A stretch of DNA of 64,000 nucleotides from Procambarus clarkii (GCF_040958095.1 NC_091175.1:24619339-24683338); one strand, 5' to 3'; positions 11,660 to 23,539 are shown, numbered from the stretch's first letter. The notes: generated by a model not told the origin, from the letters alone. A program made the numbers and translations.

Positions 11660-12380
11660 TCACTTTGCCATTCCCCATTCCACAGTCCTCTCGTCCTTCC
11701 CACTTCCCCGTCCCCACATCATCCCCACTATTCCCACTTCCCTGTCCCATCGTCCTCCTTACCATTTTCCCCTCCCCTGTCCTTCTTCCTCCCCCACCAT
11801 CTCCCATTCACCTGTCCCTTTGTCCTCCCCAGCATTCCCCTGTCCCCACCATCCCCAACTCCCCAGTCCCCTCGTCCTCCCCACCATTACCCTCTCCTCT
11901 GTCCCCTCGTCTTCCCCACCATTCCAAACTACCTCATCCGATGCATTCTATAATGGTCTGATGCTTCCATCAGAAAATTGGGAACATCAAATGATCTGAT
12001 ATTCCCATCACTGAAAAATAAGAACAGCTAAAAAAATGAAATGAAAAAAATAAAAAAATAAACTATACTCATGAAATGAACAGTATGGTAAACAACACAG
12101 CTCAATTTCAATGCAATGTCACACAAAATTATTAAATCGAAATGAAAATAAATTGAAATCTATGAAAATTCAAATTATCAATGCAATCGGAAATATTGAA
12201 ATAATATCGCAACATAATATAGTGTGGGTTGCTCTTACGTGCAACAGACGGTGCTGTTTTTCAAAAAAGGCATGGTTTTACCTGTCACAAGTGTGGCATC
12301 TATACTTATACTCACGAAATGAACGGTACGGTAAACAACATAGCTCAATTGCAATGCAATGTCACAATAACATTTAATAA
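11660..12380 (-). mobile_element. Non-autonomous Helitron remnant (reverse orientation)
   Basis: This is the reverse complement of the Helitron family seen at 15.5, 35.4 and 37.0 kb. The C-rich block 11,665-11,940 corresponds to their G-rich subterminal region. GAACATCAAATGATCTGATA near 11,980 matches the GGGAACATCAGATCA motif, and AACAACACAGCTCAA near 12,095 and again near 12,340 matches internal repeats. Both termini (5' TC and 3' hairpin-CTAG) are missing. Confidence 0.75.
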
Positions 12381-12861
12381 CAATAATAACAATAACATTT
12401 AAATATACTTTAAGATATAATCTAGAAGAAAATAAGAACATTGAAATGGTTCATGAACTCGATTTCAATAAAGGACACTATGGGGAACTTTGAAAAACAG
12501 TTAATGAGTATAATTAGACAGACTTGTTGCTAGGCAGAGGAGTAAATAATGAGATATATGGCAAATTTTGCAAAATATACGGCACACAAACATTCATACC
12601 CAAACAAAGCCAAATGCTAGGTAAGAACAAAGCAGTTGGCCCGTAGGGGAAAGGAGATACCCACAAGACTGGAATACAAGTCATTAACAAGCACACAAGT
12701 ACTACACCACACAACAACCGCACTACTACCAGAACTGGACGAATCACTACCAAAACAACACATTGCACATCACTACCAAAACAACACAACACAACACAAG
12801 CATTGGCAAAGAATTATAGACCAGTGCCTCGGAGAGGCTATGGGATCCAGTAAGATCGTCC
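12381..12861. other. No gene seen
   Basis: Contains a CAACACAACA-type simple stretch (about 12,700-12,800) and otherwise nothing that I can name. Confidence 0.4.
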
Positions 12862-12927
12862 TTCCTTTCCTCCCTAGAATCTGGATGTAGCAGGTGCTCA
12901 ATTGTCAAAAGTGAAAAAATTTGGTTT
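12862..12927 (+). repeat. 66-bp direct repeat, left copy
   Basis: Begins TTCCTTTCCTCCCTAGAATC. A near-identical copy lies at 13,391-13,455 in the same orientation. They flank about 460 bp that contains a (TA)n tract (13,103-13,152). Confidence 0.8.
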
Positions 12928-13103
12928 GTCTTCCGAATGCACCATATCGGTAAATTTTTACAAGATCTATTATTCTAATAAGGGTTTGATAAAATACAGT
13001 AGACTGCCTACTGGTTTTTGGTTGCCAGTTTCCTCAAGTTAATTTCCGTGATTTACACACAAATTTATATACATACAAATACATATACACACATATATAA
13101 TAT

Positions 13104-13153
<50 letters not shown>

Positions 13154-13390
13154 CAAGTAAATGTAAATAATTTTACCTTGCACCTAGATCCACCAAGCCT
13201 GTACGGCACGCGTTTCAGTACTTCGGAAATCTAGAACTAGCTAGAATCTCTAATCTGCAATGAAACAATACATATTATTGCACTTACCAAAACATGGATG
13301 AATGTAGAAAATACAGAACTATTAGCTGAATATCAAATAAATGGATTTAATCTATTTCACACAGATAGATATATTAGATATTATATTATA

Positions 13391-13455
13391 TTCCTTTCCT
13401 CCTTAGAATCTGGATGTAGCAGGTGCTCAATTGTCAAAAGTGAAAAATTTGGTTT
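13391..13455 (+). repeat. 66-bp direct repeat, right copy
   Basis: Matches 12,862-12,927 with one substitution and one base missing in an A run. It may reflect a local duplication or short terminal repeats of an unknown element. Confidence 0.8.
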
Positions 13456-13470
13456 ATTTAACATACACGC

Positions 13471-14086
13471 CATAGACCGGCTTGGGAAAAAAAAGTTCGT
13501 AAAACCCAGGGGCCATAGACCGGCTATGAAAGAAAATTTGAGAAAACCCTGGGGCCATAGAACGGCTATTTAATCCCCTTGAACGGACCTGTGCATGGAC
13601 CACTGAGGCATCGAAAAAAAACACGGGCCATAGACCGGCTTGGGAAAAAAAAGTTCGTAAAACCCAGGGGCCATAGACCGGCTATTTAATCCCCTTGAAC
13701 GGACATGTGCATGGACCACTGAGGCATCGAAAAAAAAAACGGGCCATAGACCGGCTTGGGAAAAAAAAGTTCGTAAAACCCAGGGGCCATAGACCGGCTT
13801 GGGAAAAAAAAGTTCGTAAAACCCAGGGGCCATAGACCGGCTATGAAAGAAAATTTGAGAAAACCCTGGGGCCATAGAACGGCTATTTAATCCCCTTGAA
13901 CGGACCTGTGCATGGACCACTGAGGCATAAAAAAAAAACACGGGCCATAGACCGGCTTGGGAAAAAAATGTTCGTAAAACCCAGGGGCCATAGACCGGCT
14001 ATTTAATCCCCTTGAACGGACATGTGCATGGACCACTGAGGCATCGAAAAAAAACACGGGCCATAGACCGGCTTGGGAAAAAAAAG
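13471..14086. repeat. Higher-order tandem repeat, 317-bp period
   Basis: Three related monomers all begin GGCCATAGACCGGCT or a variant. A continues TGGGAAAAAAAAGTTCG, B continues ATGAAAGAAAATTTGAG, and C continues ATTTAATCCCCTTGAACGG. Their order is A B C A C A, then A B C A C A again. Matching monomers are exactly 317 bp apart (13,471/13,788; 13,514/13,831; 13,556/13,873). The minus-strand frame through it is an artefact. Confidence 0.9.
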
Positions 14087-14279
14087 CTAGGTTAGGCTAG
14101 GTAAAAAAGAAAGGAGCTAGGTTAGACTATGTATGTTTAAATCTCTGATTTAAACAGAGCCAGTGTTCAGTCAAATAACTGAATTTATCAAATCTTATCC
14201 TTGTATAATATACAAGCTGATGTGAGATCCCTGTCTACAGGTGGACTGGAACTTCTATCAACTAATCCATACATCAAAC

Positions 14280-14560
14280 CTGTCCCTTACAGCCCACAAT
14301 CTATCATTAGGAAAACCATGGGAGAAATCTTTAAGGAATTCTGATAAAGAAAGAGATCTAGGGGTGGTTCTAAATAGAAAACTATCACCTGAGGACCACA
14401 TAAAGAACATTGTGTGAGGAGCCTATGCCATGCATTCCAACTTCAGAATTGCTTTTAAATACATGGATGGCGAAATACTAAAGAAATTGTTCACCACTTT
14501 TGCTAGTCCAAAGCTAGAATATGCAGCAGTTGTGGGGTGCCCTTATTGTGTGCCCATATT
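14280..14560 (+). pseudogene. CR1/L2-like LINE RT fragment
   Basis: The plus-strand frame reads NSDKERDLGVVLNRKLSPED and then, after an in-frame TGA, AYAMHSNFRIAFKYMDGEI and SPKLEYAAVVGCP. These match the thumb and C-terminal blocks typical of CR1/L2-group reverse transcriptases (DLGVV..., F..RPHLEYA). Both ends are truncated, so it is a dead fragment. Confidence 0.8.
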
Positions 14561-14722
14561 GGTGTGCCATCACATTTAAACCAACCAAGCCCACAAATAC
14601 GTCAACATGGACCAGCATTACACAGTCTAACATACTCTGTCAGATGTAACAACTAAATTTGTGAATTCAAGACCTAATCTATTGCATAATACAGTGTTAG
14701 TACGAGAAAAACATTACTTACA

Positions 14723-15220
14723 TTCGAAGCCGTGTTTAGGTCAACCTCTTCTCGCACTTGCTTCAGCCAATATTGGTTTATTTAATAAGTGCATATGTGA
14801 CATACTAATTGATTGTGAATATTTAAAGTTTACCTTCAAAAGCTTCATAGAAAACACCGACCTCACCTAACCTTCTTAGTATGTTAAGATAAGCATCTTA
14901 TTGCTTCTTATTTACAATTATTACTTAACCTATCAATGATATAGGTTAAGTAATAATTGTAATTAAGATGTTGTTATAGATTCAGCTACTCGGAACAAGT
15001 TCCAAGTAGCACAGGCTATGGTGAGCCCGTAAGTAATTAAGAAGCAATAAGATGCTTATCTTAACATACTAAGAGGGCTAGGTGAGGTCGGTGTTTTCTA
15101 TGAAGCTTTTCAAGGTAAACTAAAATATTTACAATCAATTAGTATGTCACATATGCACTTATTAAATAAGCCAATATTGACTGAAGAAAGTGCGAGAACG
15201 GGTTGACCTAAGCCGTCGAA
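14723..15220. repeat. Foldback element, about 190-bp arms
   Basis: Left arm about 14,723-14,916 and right arm about 15,031-15,220 are inverted copies with scattered differences. The roughly 115-bp centre contains a smaller palindrome around TGATATAGGTTAAGTAATAA and the sequence CTACTCGGAACAAGTTCCAA. No transposase is present, so it is a MITE or foldback type. The small plus-strand frame in the left arm is not a gene. Confidence 0.8.
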
Positions 15221-15528
15221 GATTGAGGAAAGATGTACACGCTCGTAAGTACTTGCATAACTGCTCCGTGAATCTGGCCCCAGGTTGGTATCTTATCCTC
15301 CCTTATTGGGCGACCACTGACCAAGAGGGGCAAAGGAAAAAAGAAACCCAAAGCCGATAAAGATAACTTTACCTGCAATAGTTGCGGTTTCATTTTCCAT
15401 CTGAAGGTTTCTCTAAATTTTCATAGGTCAGTGATTCATGGGTTACTAATATTTTCCCAAGAACAAAGACCTAAACGGCGTCCTTTGGAGCCACACGAGT
15501 GACATTCTTCGCGGTTGATCTTGGATTA

Positions 15529-16828
15529 TCGATATAAATAAAAATGGAAATGTTCGTTTGTTCAAAAGGGCAGATCTCTGAAAGTTCTTCACCGATTGCT
15601 TTGATATGCTATGCCCAAGATTACCATCCGAGTTGCCATCGGGGAAGTGGCTCAAATAGCCTTGGCTATCACTTCCTTTTGACGGCCGTGATGGTCAAGT
15701 GGATTAAGGCGCCCTGTAGTTACCAGTTGCGTTGCTCCTGGGAGTATGGGTTCTAGTCACTTCTGGGGTGTGAGTTTTCATTCGCATATAGTCCTGGGGA
15801 CCATTCAGGCTTGTTCGCATACTATATCATGTCTGTGAGGGTAAAAAAAACATGTATTATCTGAAAAACTGTTTTTTTTATGTGTTTTTCATGTGAGGGA
15901 AATCTTCGAAACCTCATTACCGATTGCTTTGAAATTTTGACACAATGTTGCATTCGAATAGGCACGTCTTTTTATATATCTACTATATACATGCCTCACG
16001 TGTGTCAGTAAAAAACATTTTTTTTTTTTAAACAGTGCCATCTGTTGGACATAAGAGCAACATACGCTGTAATCTCCAAAAGTTCTTTACCAATTGCTTT
16101 GAAAATTGGACACAACGTTGCATTCGAATAGGCGCATCTTTTTTATACCTACTATATAGATGCCACACCTGTGACAGGTAAAAACATGCGTTTTTGAAAA
16201 ACAGCGCACACTGTTGAACATAATGGCAACATGCACACTATACTAAATATGTCATGAATTCCATTTCAATGTTTCTGATTGCATTGTAAAATTTTATTTT
16301 CATAGATTTCGATTTTTTTTTTTTTAATTATTTTGTGTGACATTGTGTTGGAATTGAGCTGTGTTGTTTACCATACCGTTCATTTCGTGAGTATAGTTAA
16401 TTATTTATTTCTTAACATTTTCATACAATTTTTAACTGTTTTTTTATATTTCAGTGATGGGAACATCAGATCACTTGATGTTCCCAATTTTCTGATGTGA
16501 ACATCAGACCATTTGGGAAGGCATCGGGCGAGGGAGTGGGGATGACAAGGGGGCCGGAAGTGAGAGATTGTGGGGTGGACAAGGGGACAAGGGAGGGGGT
16601 AATGGTGGGGAAGGACGAACAGACGGGTGAGTTTGGGATGGTGGGGACGAGGGGTTGGGGGAATGGAAAATGGTGGGGAGGACAAAGGGGAGTTGGACAT
16701 AGTGGGAAGGAAAAGGGGATGGTGGAGTGGGGAATGGTTGGGAGGACTGGGGGACAAGGATAGTTGCTGTGGCTCAGCAACGCACATGTGTTGCTGGGCC
16801 ACAGCAACACGTGGCCGGATACTGCTAG
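15529..16828 (+). mobile_element. Non-autonomous Helitron B, both termini present
   Basis: The 5' end starts TC after an A (15,529). The 3' end is a hairpin-forming GTTGCTGTGGCTCAGCAAC region followed by CACGTGGCC...CTAG at 16,825-16,828 and a T. TC start, subterminal hairpin, CTRR end and A/T target are Helitron hallmarks. The interior has repeated modules with GCCATCTGTTG and TGACAGGTAAAAACA, then GGGAACATCAGATCA and a G-rich block. No Rep/helicase gene is present. A SINE interrupts it at about 15,655-15,830. Confidence 0.82.
15655..15830 (+). mobile_element. tRNA-derived SINE nested in Helitron B
   Basis: Box A TGGTCAAGTGGATTAAGGCG (from 15,692) and box B GGGTTCTAGTC (about 15,748) are spaced as in a tRNA. 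The body contains CTTCTGGGGTGTGAGTTTTC. A 21-bp reverse-oriented piece of this body occurs at 48,450-48,470. Confidence 0.78.
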
Positions 16829-17111
16829 TAGTACATAAAACATGAGGCCTCGCAAACCCTAAGCATAGAGGCAAAAACACAGAACCAGAAACATGAAAAA
16901 TACAGTAACAAAACATAACCTATCAGGCACACATCGGAGCCAGGAAGAAACACCTATGCACACACAAAAGACACAAACGCAGACACAAATACAGCCAGTC
17001 ACAAATGTGTGGCTATGTTTGTGGTAGAAAATAATAATAATAAAAAAAACAGCCAGTCACACACACCCAGGAAGAAAAACAGAAGCACAGAAACATCACC
17101 AACCCCAAGGA

Positions 17112-18758
17112 CTACACATATTTATCAGGGCACTCCTGCACTGGAAAGCACAGGTAATAAGCCTCCAAAACCACCATTACAACATCGGATACCGGACGCC
17201 CAGGAGATACACTCGGCTGAATCATGAAATCCGGCACCCCACTAAAAAGTTTCTTCACATGCGGAACCCAAAAGGTAGCAGGGTCACACGGGACTAGACG
17301 CATCAGATCGTCATAATGGACCAACAAAGAATTCGACTCGTCTAACACTTCCTCGGCAAGCGAGAAGAGCGGGAGGTGCATCTCCCCAGGCGGCCGAGCA
17401 CCGGGAAGCGGACCGGAAAATGCACTGGGCGGCTCACAGGGTTGTGCACAGGGGGGATCCGCAGACGTGCCGAGGGCTCCCTAACCCGGGAACAGGAGCA
17501 GACGCCCATCCTTCTTCAATATCACGACGAGGTCACGGGCACCAGGGGCAGCCTTCCACGGAGGGGGGCCAACAGCAGGAGGCGAAGGGCTTGACACAGG
17601 AGGCAACGCAGAGCCCTCCACAGTATCCTCATCCATGTCCGCACACTCATCCGCCCACGCACGAGCGCGACACAACCTGGTCCGTCCGGAAACGCTTCGG
17701 AACAGGTCGGAGGTCATCAGAACTATCGCCCCCCACAGAAGGCACCCGAGAAGAGCCAGCGGCAGGCCGCCCCACATCTGGGAGCACATGACTCCGCAAA
17801 AGGGCATCCTCAACAACATGGAGGATAAGGCCGCCATCCACTGGGGACACCGGAGTCGGAGAGACAGCAGGCGCAGCTGGTGACAAGGAAGGGGCCCGCA
17901 CAGGGGAGGGATCCCACGATGATAGCAGGATGGGCAGAGGAGCAGGAGCGAGCACAGGCGAAGAATCCTTTGGAGACGAAGGGGTAGGCTGCGGGGGCGG
18001 CGCCGCAGACACCACCACTCCCTCATGTACAGAGCGAGGATCCACAGGCGAAGCACTATGTGAGCGCAAGGGAGGAAAATCAGCCGCATGAAATACAGAA
18101 GGCTCCATAGTGCAGACGTGCTGCACACGGCCGCAACGTGGCCCTATTTTCCACACCAGAAACAGGTGCGCGAATGGCCCTGATAGAATATTATCATGGA
18201 TAGCCCGCAGATGAAAACCCGGGAAGGGATGTCGACGATGAGTCGCATGCCAAGCATCCACACGCCAAGGCGGAGTCCATGCAGCCTACTAGAATGTAAA
18301 AAGTTGAAGCGATGTGTCACCACCGCACCAAACCTGGCAAACTCGGAATGCAGCTCCTGCTCTGGGAAATCCACTGGCACACCGTGCACACTCACAAAAG
18401 TCAGCGGGCCCCAAGGATCCGTCATCCGCACAATCACAGCAGAAGCAGGTAGCGTAAACGACTCGTCAGTGTAGCGGTGCACAAAATCAAGGTAGCCGGC
18501 TGACGTGGCAAATTTCACCCTCACACGCATAGACGGAAGTTTCTCCAGGACTAGATGATAGGCGACCTTCACATGCTAAACGTCCAGTAACATGACTTCT
18601 ATGAGAGGCCAGTCCACAGGAGCTGAGAAAGCAAGCCCCACAGTATCTACACGACGAATCGGCCTACTCCCAGCGGCCGCCATGCAGCCAGCTGACACGC
18701 CGGTAAGCAGGCGTACCACGCCACCAACACCAAACCACCTCCTCGCAGCGCCAAACAA
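17112..18758 (-). pseudogene. Gag-like retroelement ORF, broken (family G, copy 1)
   Basis: A retroelement structural protein, probably ORF1 or Gag. It reads from about 18,758 (start MFGAARRWFG) through an in-frame TAG near 18,576, an RRM-like stretch (DFPEQELHSEFARFGAVVTH), a Cys knuckle beginning SRTCFWCGK, a Pro/Ser-rich middle with RDLVVILKKDGR, and a C-terminal block with FWVPHV, LEAYYLCFP and CPDKYV, ending at 17,112. At least one stop and two frameshifts break it. The same middle and C-terminal landmarks occur at 51,415-52,344, and the knuckle region at 57,020-57,381. The A-rich plus-strand sequence 16,829-17,111 is probably its 3' untranslated tail, cut by Helitron B. Confidence 0.72.
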
Positions 18759-18781
18759 CCACTGGGAACGCGAGTGGCGAT

Positions 18782-18806
18782 GACTGCCCCCATATATATT
18801 TATTAT

Positions 18807-18855
<49 letters not shown>

Positions 18856-18857
18856 AT
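18782..18857. repeat. TTA/(TA)n tract
   Basis: TATTATTATT followed by (TA)n separates the gag-like pseudogene from the PLE fragment. Confidence 0.9.
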
Positions 18858-20115
18858 AGTCTACACTGCAGTCTACACTAAGGAAACAAATATAGGAATG
18901 TGCCTCAATGCCAACAGTGACTGCCCAGACAGGTACAAGAGGAGAGTTGTTAATGCTTATGTCGACCGTGCTCTCAGCCACAGCTCAGGATGGAAGCACT
19001 CAGTCGATGAAGAACTCAGTAGGGTAAAGCAGGTCCTACTCAACAACGGCTTCTCCAATGGTTTCGTTGAAGACATCATAAGAAGGAAGGTGAAACGCTA
19101 TGCAACCTCTGAAGAGACAACTAACACAACACCTTTGCCCCCTATTAGACTATTTTACAGGAACTTCTTTTCCACAGCTCATAAAACGGAGGAAAAGGTC
19201 CTGAAAGATATTGTTGATAGGAACGTTATCCCTACCGACAAAAATCAAAAGATACAATTGACGATTTACTATAAAACCAAAAAAACGGCCAACCTACTCA
19301 TGAGAAACTCTCCAGACACAGGGCAGAACGCTTTAAAAGAGACCAACGTCGTCTATGCCTTCAAATGCCCACTTGGGGGCTGTAAGCCTCAAAGAACTTA
19401 GTATATAGGCAAGACAACAACATCTCTTTCCAGGCGATTAACGATGCATAAGCAACAGGGCTCCATAAGGGACATATAATCTCTTCCCACAACAATCCAT
19501 CATCACCAGAGAATCCATCCATCATCATCACCAGAGAAATCTTAACACACAACACAGAAATCATCGATAGATACAGCGATAGCAGGCGGCTTGACATCTG
19601 TGAAGCACTACACATCAAGAAATCAACACCAGCAATCAACAGCCAATTAATGCACAGCTGTATTCTACCCACTTCAAGACTCCGCACCAATATAGAAGCA
19701 TCAAGAAATATGGGCCAATAGGCCCTTTGCAGTTACTTCCATCCTTCCCTTTAATTTGCCCAATTTATACCCATTATTTCGTGTTCTATCTTGTGTTGAA
19801 AGTTTTGTTCACCTCATCCAAAACTGTTGTAACATATCACCTCACCCAAATGTGGGTATATAAGATGAAAGCTGTTTAAATGATAGCATAGAACTCTGTT
19901 TAGTGTTTACAGGTTATAGTTACGTGTGTGTAAACTAAAGTCTTTGAAAATGTAATAAGTTATTACGAAACGCGTTCAAGTGTCATGTAAGACTAGAAAT
20001 AAAAATGAATTTTGAAGAATTGATTTTTCAATTACCATCGACAGTGAAAAGAAACAAAACAAATATTGAGAAAATTCGTGTTAGAATTATTAATCTTACT
20101 TTTTCGGTCATATTT

Positions 20116-20117
<2 letters not shown>
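18858..20117 (+). mobile_element. Penelope-like element A, 3' part
   Basis: Contains the post-RT linker, the GIY-YIG endonuclease remnant and about 400 bp of 3' sequence that ends GGTCATATTTAATAATATAT and runs into (TA)n. The reverse complement of the same 3' sequence is at 50,640-50,990. The RT half is missing. Confidence 0.85.
18864..19725 (+). pseudogene. PLE A linker and GIY-YIG endonuclease, broken
   Basis: PLEs prime reverse transcription with a GIY-YIG endonuclease placed after RT. The frame is open from about 18,864 (KETNIGMCLNANSDCPDRYK) through RLFYRNFFSTAH and NVVYAFKCPLGGCKPQRT to a TAG at about 19,399. It then reads YIGKTTTSLSRRLTMHKQQG, the catalytic Y-I-G part of the endonuclease. 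PLE B has Gln where this copy has the TAG. A further stop follows shortly, and a small duplication of CATCATCACCAGAGAA lies at about 19,500-19,540. Dead copy. Confidence 0.85.

Positions 20118-20207
<90 letters not shown>
20118..20207. repeat. (TA)n
   Basis: About 90 bp of TA repeats at the 3' edge of PLE A. Confidence 0.95.
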
Positions 20208-20210
<3 letters not shown>

Positions 20211-20389
20211 GACGGTGTTCCCCCCTTATATTTCTCCCACGCCTGCTGTAAGAGTCATGTCCACTTTACTCGAGCGTTCTCTACGTCGCAGGCATCAGTT
20301 TGATATATGTGGGAGAGTGTAGTGTTCTCGAGGTATCGAGAAATTTGTAAAAGAAGAGTATTTTGAGTTATGGTTTAGGCCCTTTAGGA

Positions 20390-20520
20390 AGCCAATATGG
20401 CGCTGGCTACTCTGTTTTGCCGCCAAAAACGGTGTGACGTCAGTGGCACCAGATTGGTCACCGACAGCGATGTGGCACAGGGAGCCAATGAAAACCTCCC
20501 ATGGCGAATATGACGTCACG
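20390..20520 (+). promoter_or_regulatory. Promoter-like cluster: two CRE palindromes and three CCAAT boxes
   Basis: TGACGTCA occurs at 20,435-20,442 and 20,511-20,518, a full CRE/ATF site each time. CCAAT boxes occur at 20,392-20,396, 20,453-20,457 (inverted) and 20,485-20,489. The spacing is typical of a strong pol II promoter or a retroviral-type U3 region. Confidence 0.55.
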
Positions 20521-21370
20521 AAGGAAGGGGGGTCCGGTCAGAGCGCCACGGCGGCGCCATCAGTCTGACACGACACGTCAAGGTGGACAGATGTGTGAAG
20601 GTTGATCCTGTCAATCTGACAGTAATACGTCACTCCCGTGGATCTTACGCGTCACCCGTAGTCTGCAAGTACGCCAGAGGTCTTCCTTCATTCCATGTGT
20701 GGACCGAAGAGGGAATTGACGGAATATTGAGCATCAAGTGCTCCAGGGTCGGGTGCCGTGCAGGTGAAGTCTAGGCAGTATCGTCTGGGACGTCTGATAG
20801 CTTCACAGTGACGACGTAGCGGCTGGGCCAATCCACTGGGAAGCAGCGAAAGAAGACACTAATCGGGAATCCGAACGACTGCAGCCGAGATGTAGGCAGG
20901 CAGCCGTAGCTGGGAGAAGTTGACGGCCGGGAGACCGACTCCAACCCTACAAGACGTGGAGGAGGGGCACGGACCCGCGGAGGACAGAACACAGAGACGA
21001 CACGTTTATCTTGGGACGTTGATTGAGTTCCTGGAGGACACGACAGGGTGTGTGTGGGGGCGTTCCCTACACGAGGCAGGAGCCTGGACCAGGAGCTACA
21101 ACTCAACTCTCACCGGAGGATAGGTGGAAGTAGGTGATTCTAGTTTCCCTCCCAATTCCCCTTTAGTCAGCTATATTATTTAGCCAGAGTATTTTGTATG
21201 TCGTGAGCAAGGCTCACCCATATCACAGTAAGGCACCAGTGTGCAGTGGGGCTACATAGAGCACTCACGGTATTTATTATTATTGGTGTGTGCAGGCACC
21301 CGGAGTAATTGATGAATTTACTGTGTTAATAATGTCTTTCACGAGACTTTAATATGATCATTTAGTGAGA

Positions 21371-21987
<617 letters not shown>

Positions 21988-22115
21988 TTAATCTTCACTT
22001 GTGGTTTATGCAAGTATAGGCTTATATATATATATAAATATAAATGTGCCAGTATTTGGTGTTAGGCTACGTGCCCAGTAACTACATTATTACTATTATT
22101 GATGGCTTTGATTTA

Positions 22116-22117
<2 letters not shown>

Positions 22118-22178
<61 letters not shown>
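22118..22178. repeat. (TA)n
   Basis: TA repeats within the LTR-like block. Confidence 0.95.
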
Positions 22179-22181
<3 letters not shown>

Positions 22182-22984
22182 TATGCTTGTGTATTGAATA
22201 ATCATTCATGTGTGCAATGATTAAGTGTGTTATCGCCTACGAGAGGAATTACTGAATCTAAGAACAGTACCGTGGTTAAGTGCATTCATTGCAATTATTA
22301 TTAAGTACAGTGCATTACTCTAGTACAGTGAAATATCACGTTAAGTGCTGTAGGAATGAGTTATTGAACTTGAGATCAGTGTGGTGATTCATTGCATTCT
22401 ATTTGCCATTATAGAAGTATTGTGTTGATGACAAATATAGTGATTCATGCGAATTTAAAGAAACAGCGAGTGACGTTAGGAAAACAAGCAATAAACGTTC
22501 ACACGGCGAGAAGGGCGCGGCTCAGCTGATTATGACATTGACGAGAAGGGGGAGTGTTACCCTCTAGGTGGGCCTCGATATATATATGAAGAGGGAGTGA
22601 ATTTCTGCAGTGTACTTGATTGTTGATGGATACGGATATAATACTTTGAATATTTTTAAGTAAAACACAAAAAAAACCTTGGTGTTTATATCATCCCCTC
22701 CATATTTTTTGTGGCTATATAATACATGAAAGGAAATAGAGTGATAGAAATAAATACCTGCCTGATATCAGATCTATTGAGTGTGTTCTTGCCACTGCTA
22801 CCACAATTCAACAAAACCACTGACGTGTTACTGGACACGGGAAACACCAGTTGGCAACCTTGTGGTTAGTAGTAGAGCCTAGTGTCGGGGCGGGCACACA
22901 TGCTGTAAAGAGAACAAGCTGTGTTCTCACTCATTCTCGATTAGAGTCCGGTTGGGATTGACTGGGATACTCTCCTGGCGTACA

Positions 22985-23005
22985 GTGGCGCCGCGAGGAT
23001 AGAGT
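22985..23005 (+). other. Candidate primer-binding site
   Basis: TGGCGCCGCGAGGATAG follows the TACA end of the LTR-like block by one base, where a tRNA-primed LTR element carries its primer-binding site. The tRNA match was not checked. Confidence 0.25.
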
Positions 23006-23074
23006 GAAGACCTGCAGGGCTACGGTGAGTGACCTTGGGTATACTGTTACTCGCCCCTCTTACGGTGAACCCCG

Positions 23075-23077
<3 letters not shown>

Positions 23078-23162
<85 letters not shown>

Positions 23163-23224
23163 ATATACATATATATACAGTGTGTACAATATATATATAC
23201 ACAATATACATGTATACAGTGTGT

Positions 23225-23307
<83 letters not shown>
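23078..23307. repeat. Two (TA)n tracts around an ACAGTGTGTACAA palindromic unit
   Basis: TA runs at 23,078-23,152 and 23,228-23,307 enclose TACAGTGTGTACAATATATA repeated twice. The mirror sequence TTGTACACACTGTA follows the second run at about 23,306, so the whole tract can fold back. Confidence 0.85.
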
Positions 23308-23310
<3 letters not shown>

Positions 23311-23385
23311 ACACACTGTACGTCTCTGGGTAGTGTATCGAGGCACTCGTGTTGCAACCGAATCCCAATTCGGAATTGGCTCCAT

Positions 23386-23536
23386 TTATGGCAACTTTGC
23401 TTCTTTTAAACCAGCTAGAGTTAACCCACCAATATCAGGTTTCCCTAACTTTTTATCGAATCTCGTGAGGCCTAGTTCGATAAGCTTTTGTAAATTGAAG
23501 GTATCGAATGTCTCTCTTTTTTTTCGACTGTTTGAA
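23386..23536 (-). CDS. Possible short terminal exon, unidentified
   Basis: On the minus strand the acceptor TTTCTTGTGCAG precedes a frame open for 49 residues to TAA at 23,386-23,388. It includes [20 protein letters not shown], and the remainder is Lys/Leu-rich (ends GLKEAKLP). Exon length is 151 nt and needs two bases from an upstream exon. I recognise no family. It lies downstream of the zinc-finger exon on the same strand, so it could be an alternative 3' exon, an unrelated gene or a retroelement relic. Weak support. Confidence 0.25.
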
Positions 23537-23539
23537 CTG

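Noticed and set aside
13570-13941. 123-codon minus-strand frame
   Set aside because: Lies entirely in the 317-bp higher-order repeat and repeats with the monomers.
16401-16916. Pro/Ser-rich frames in the minus strand (also 36.6-37.1 and 38.1-38.8 kb)
   Set aside because: They are translations of the G-rich Helitron subterminal block read from the other strand.
23004-23409. Tyr-Ile repeat frames on both strands (also near 10.0, 20.1, 46.1 and 46.9 kb)
   Set aside because: Translation of (TA)n microsatellites.
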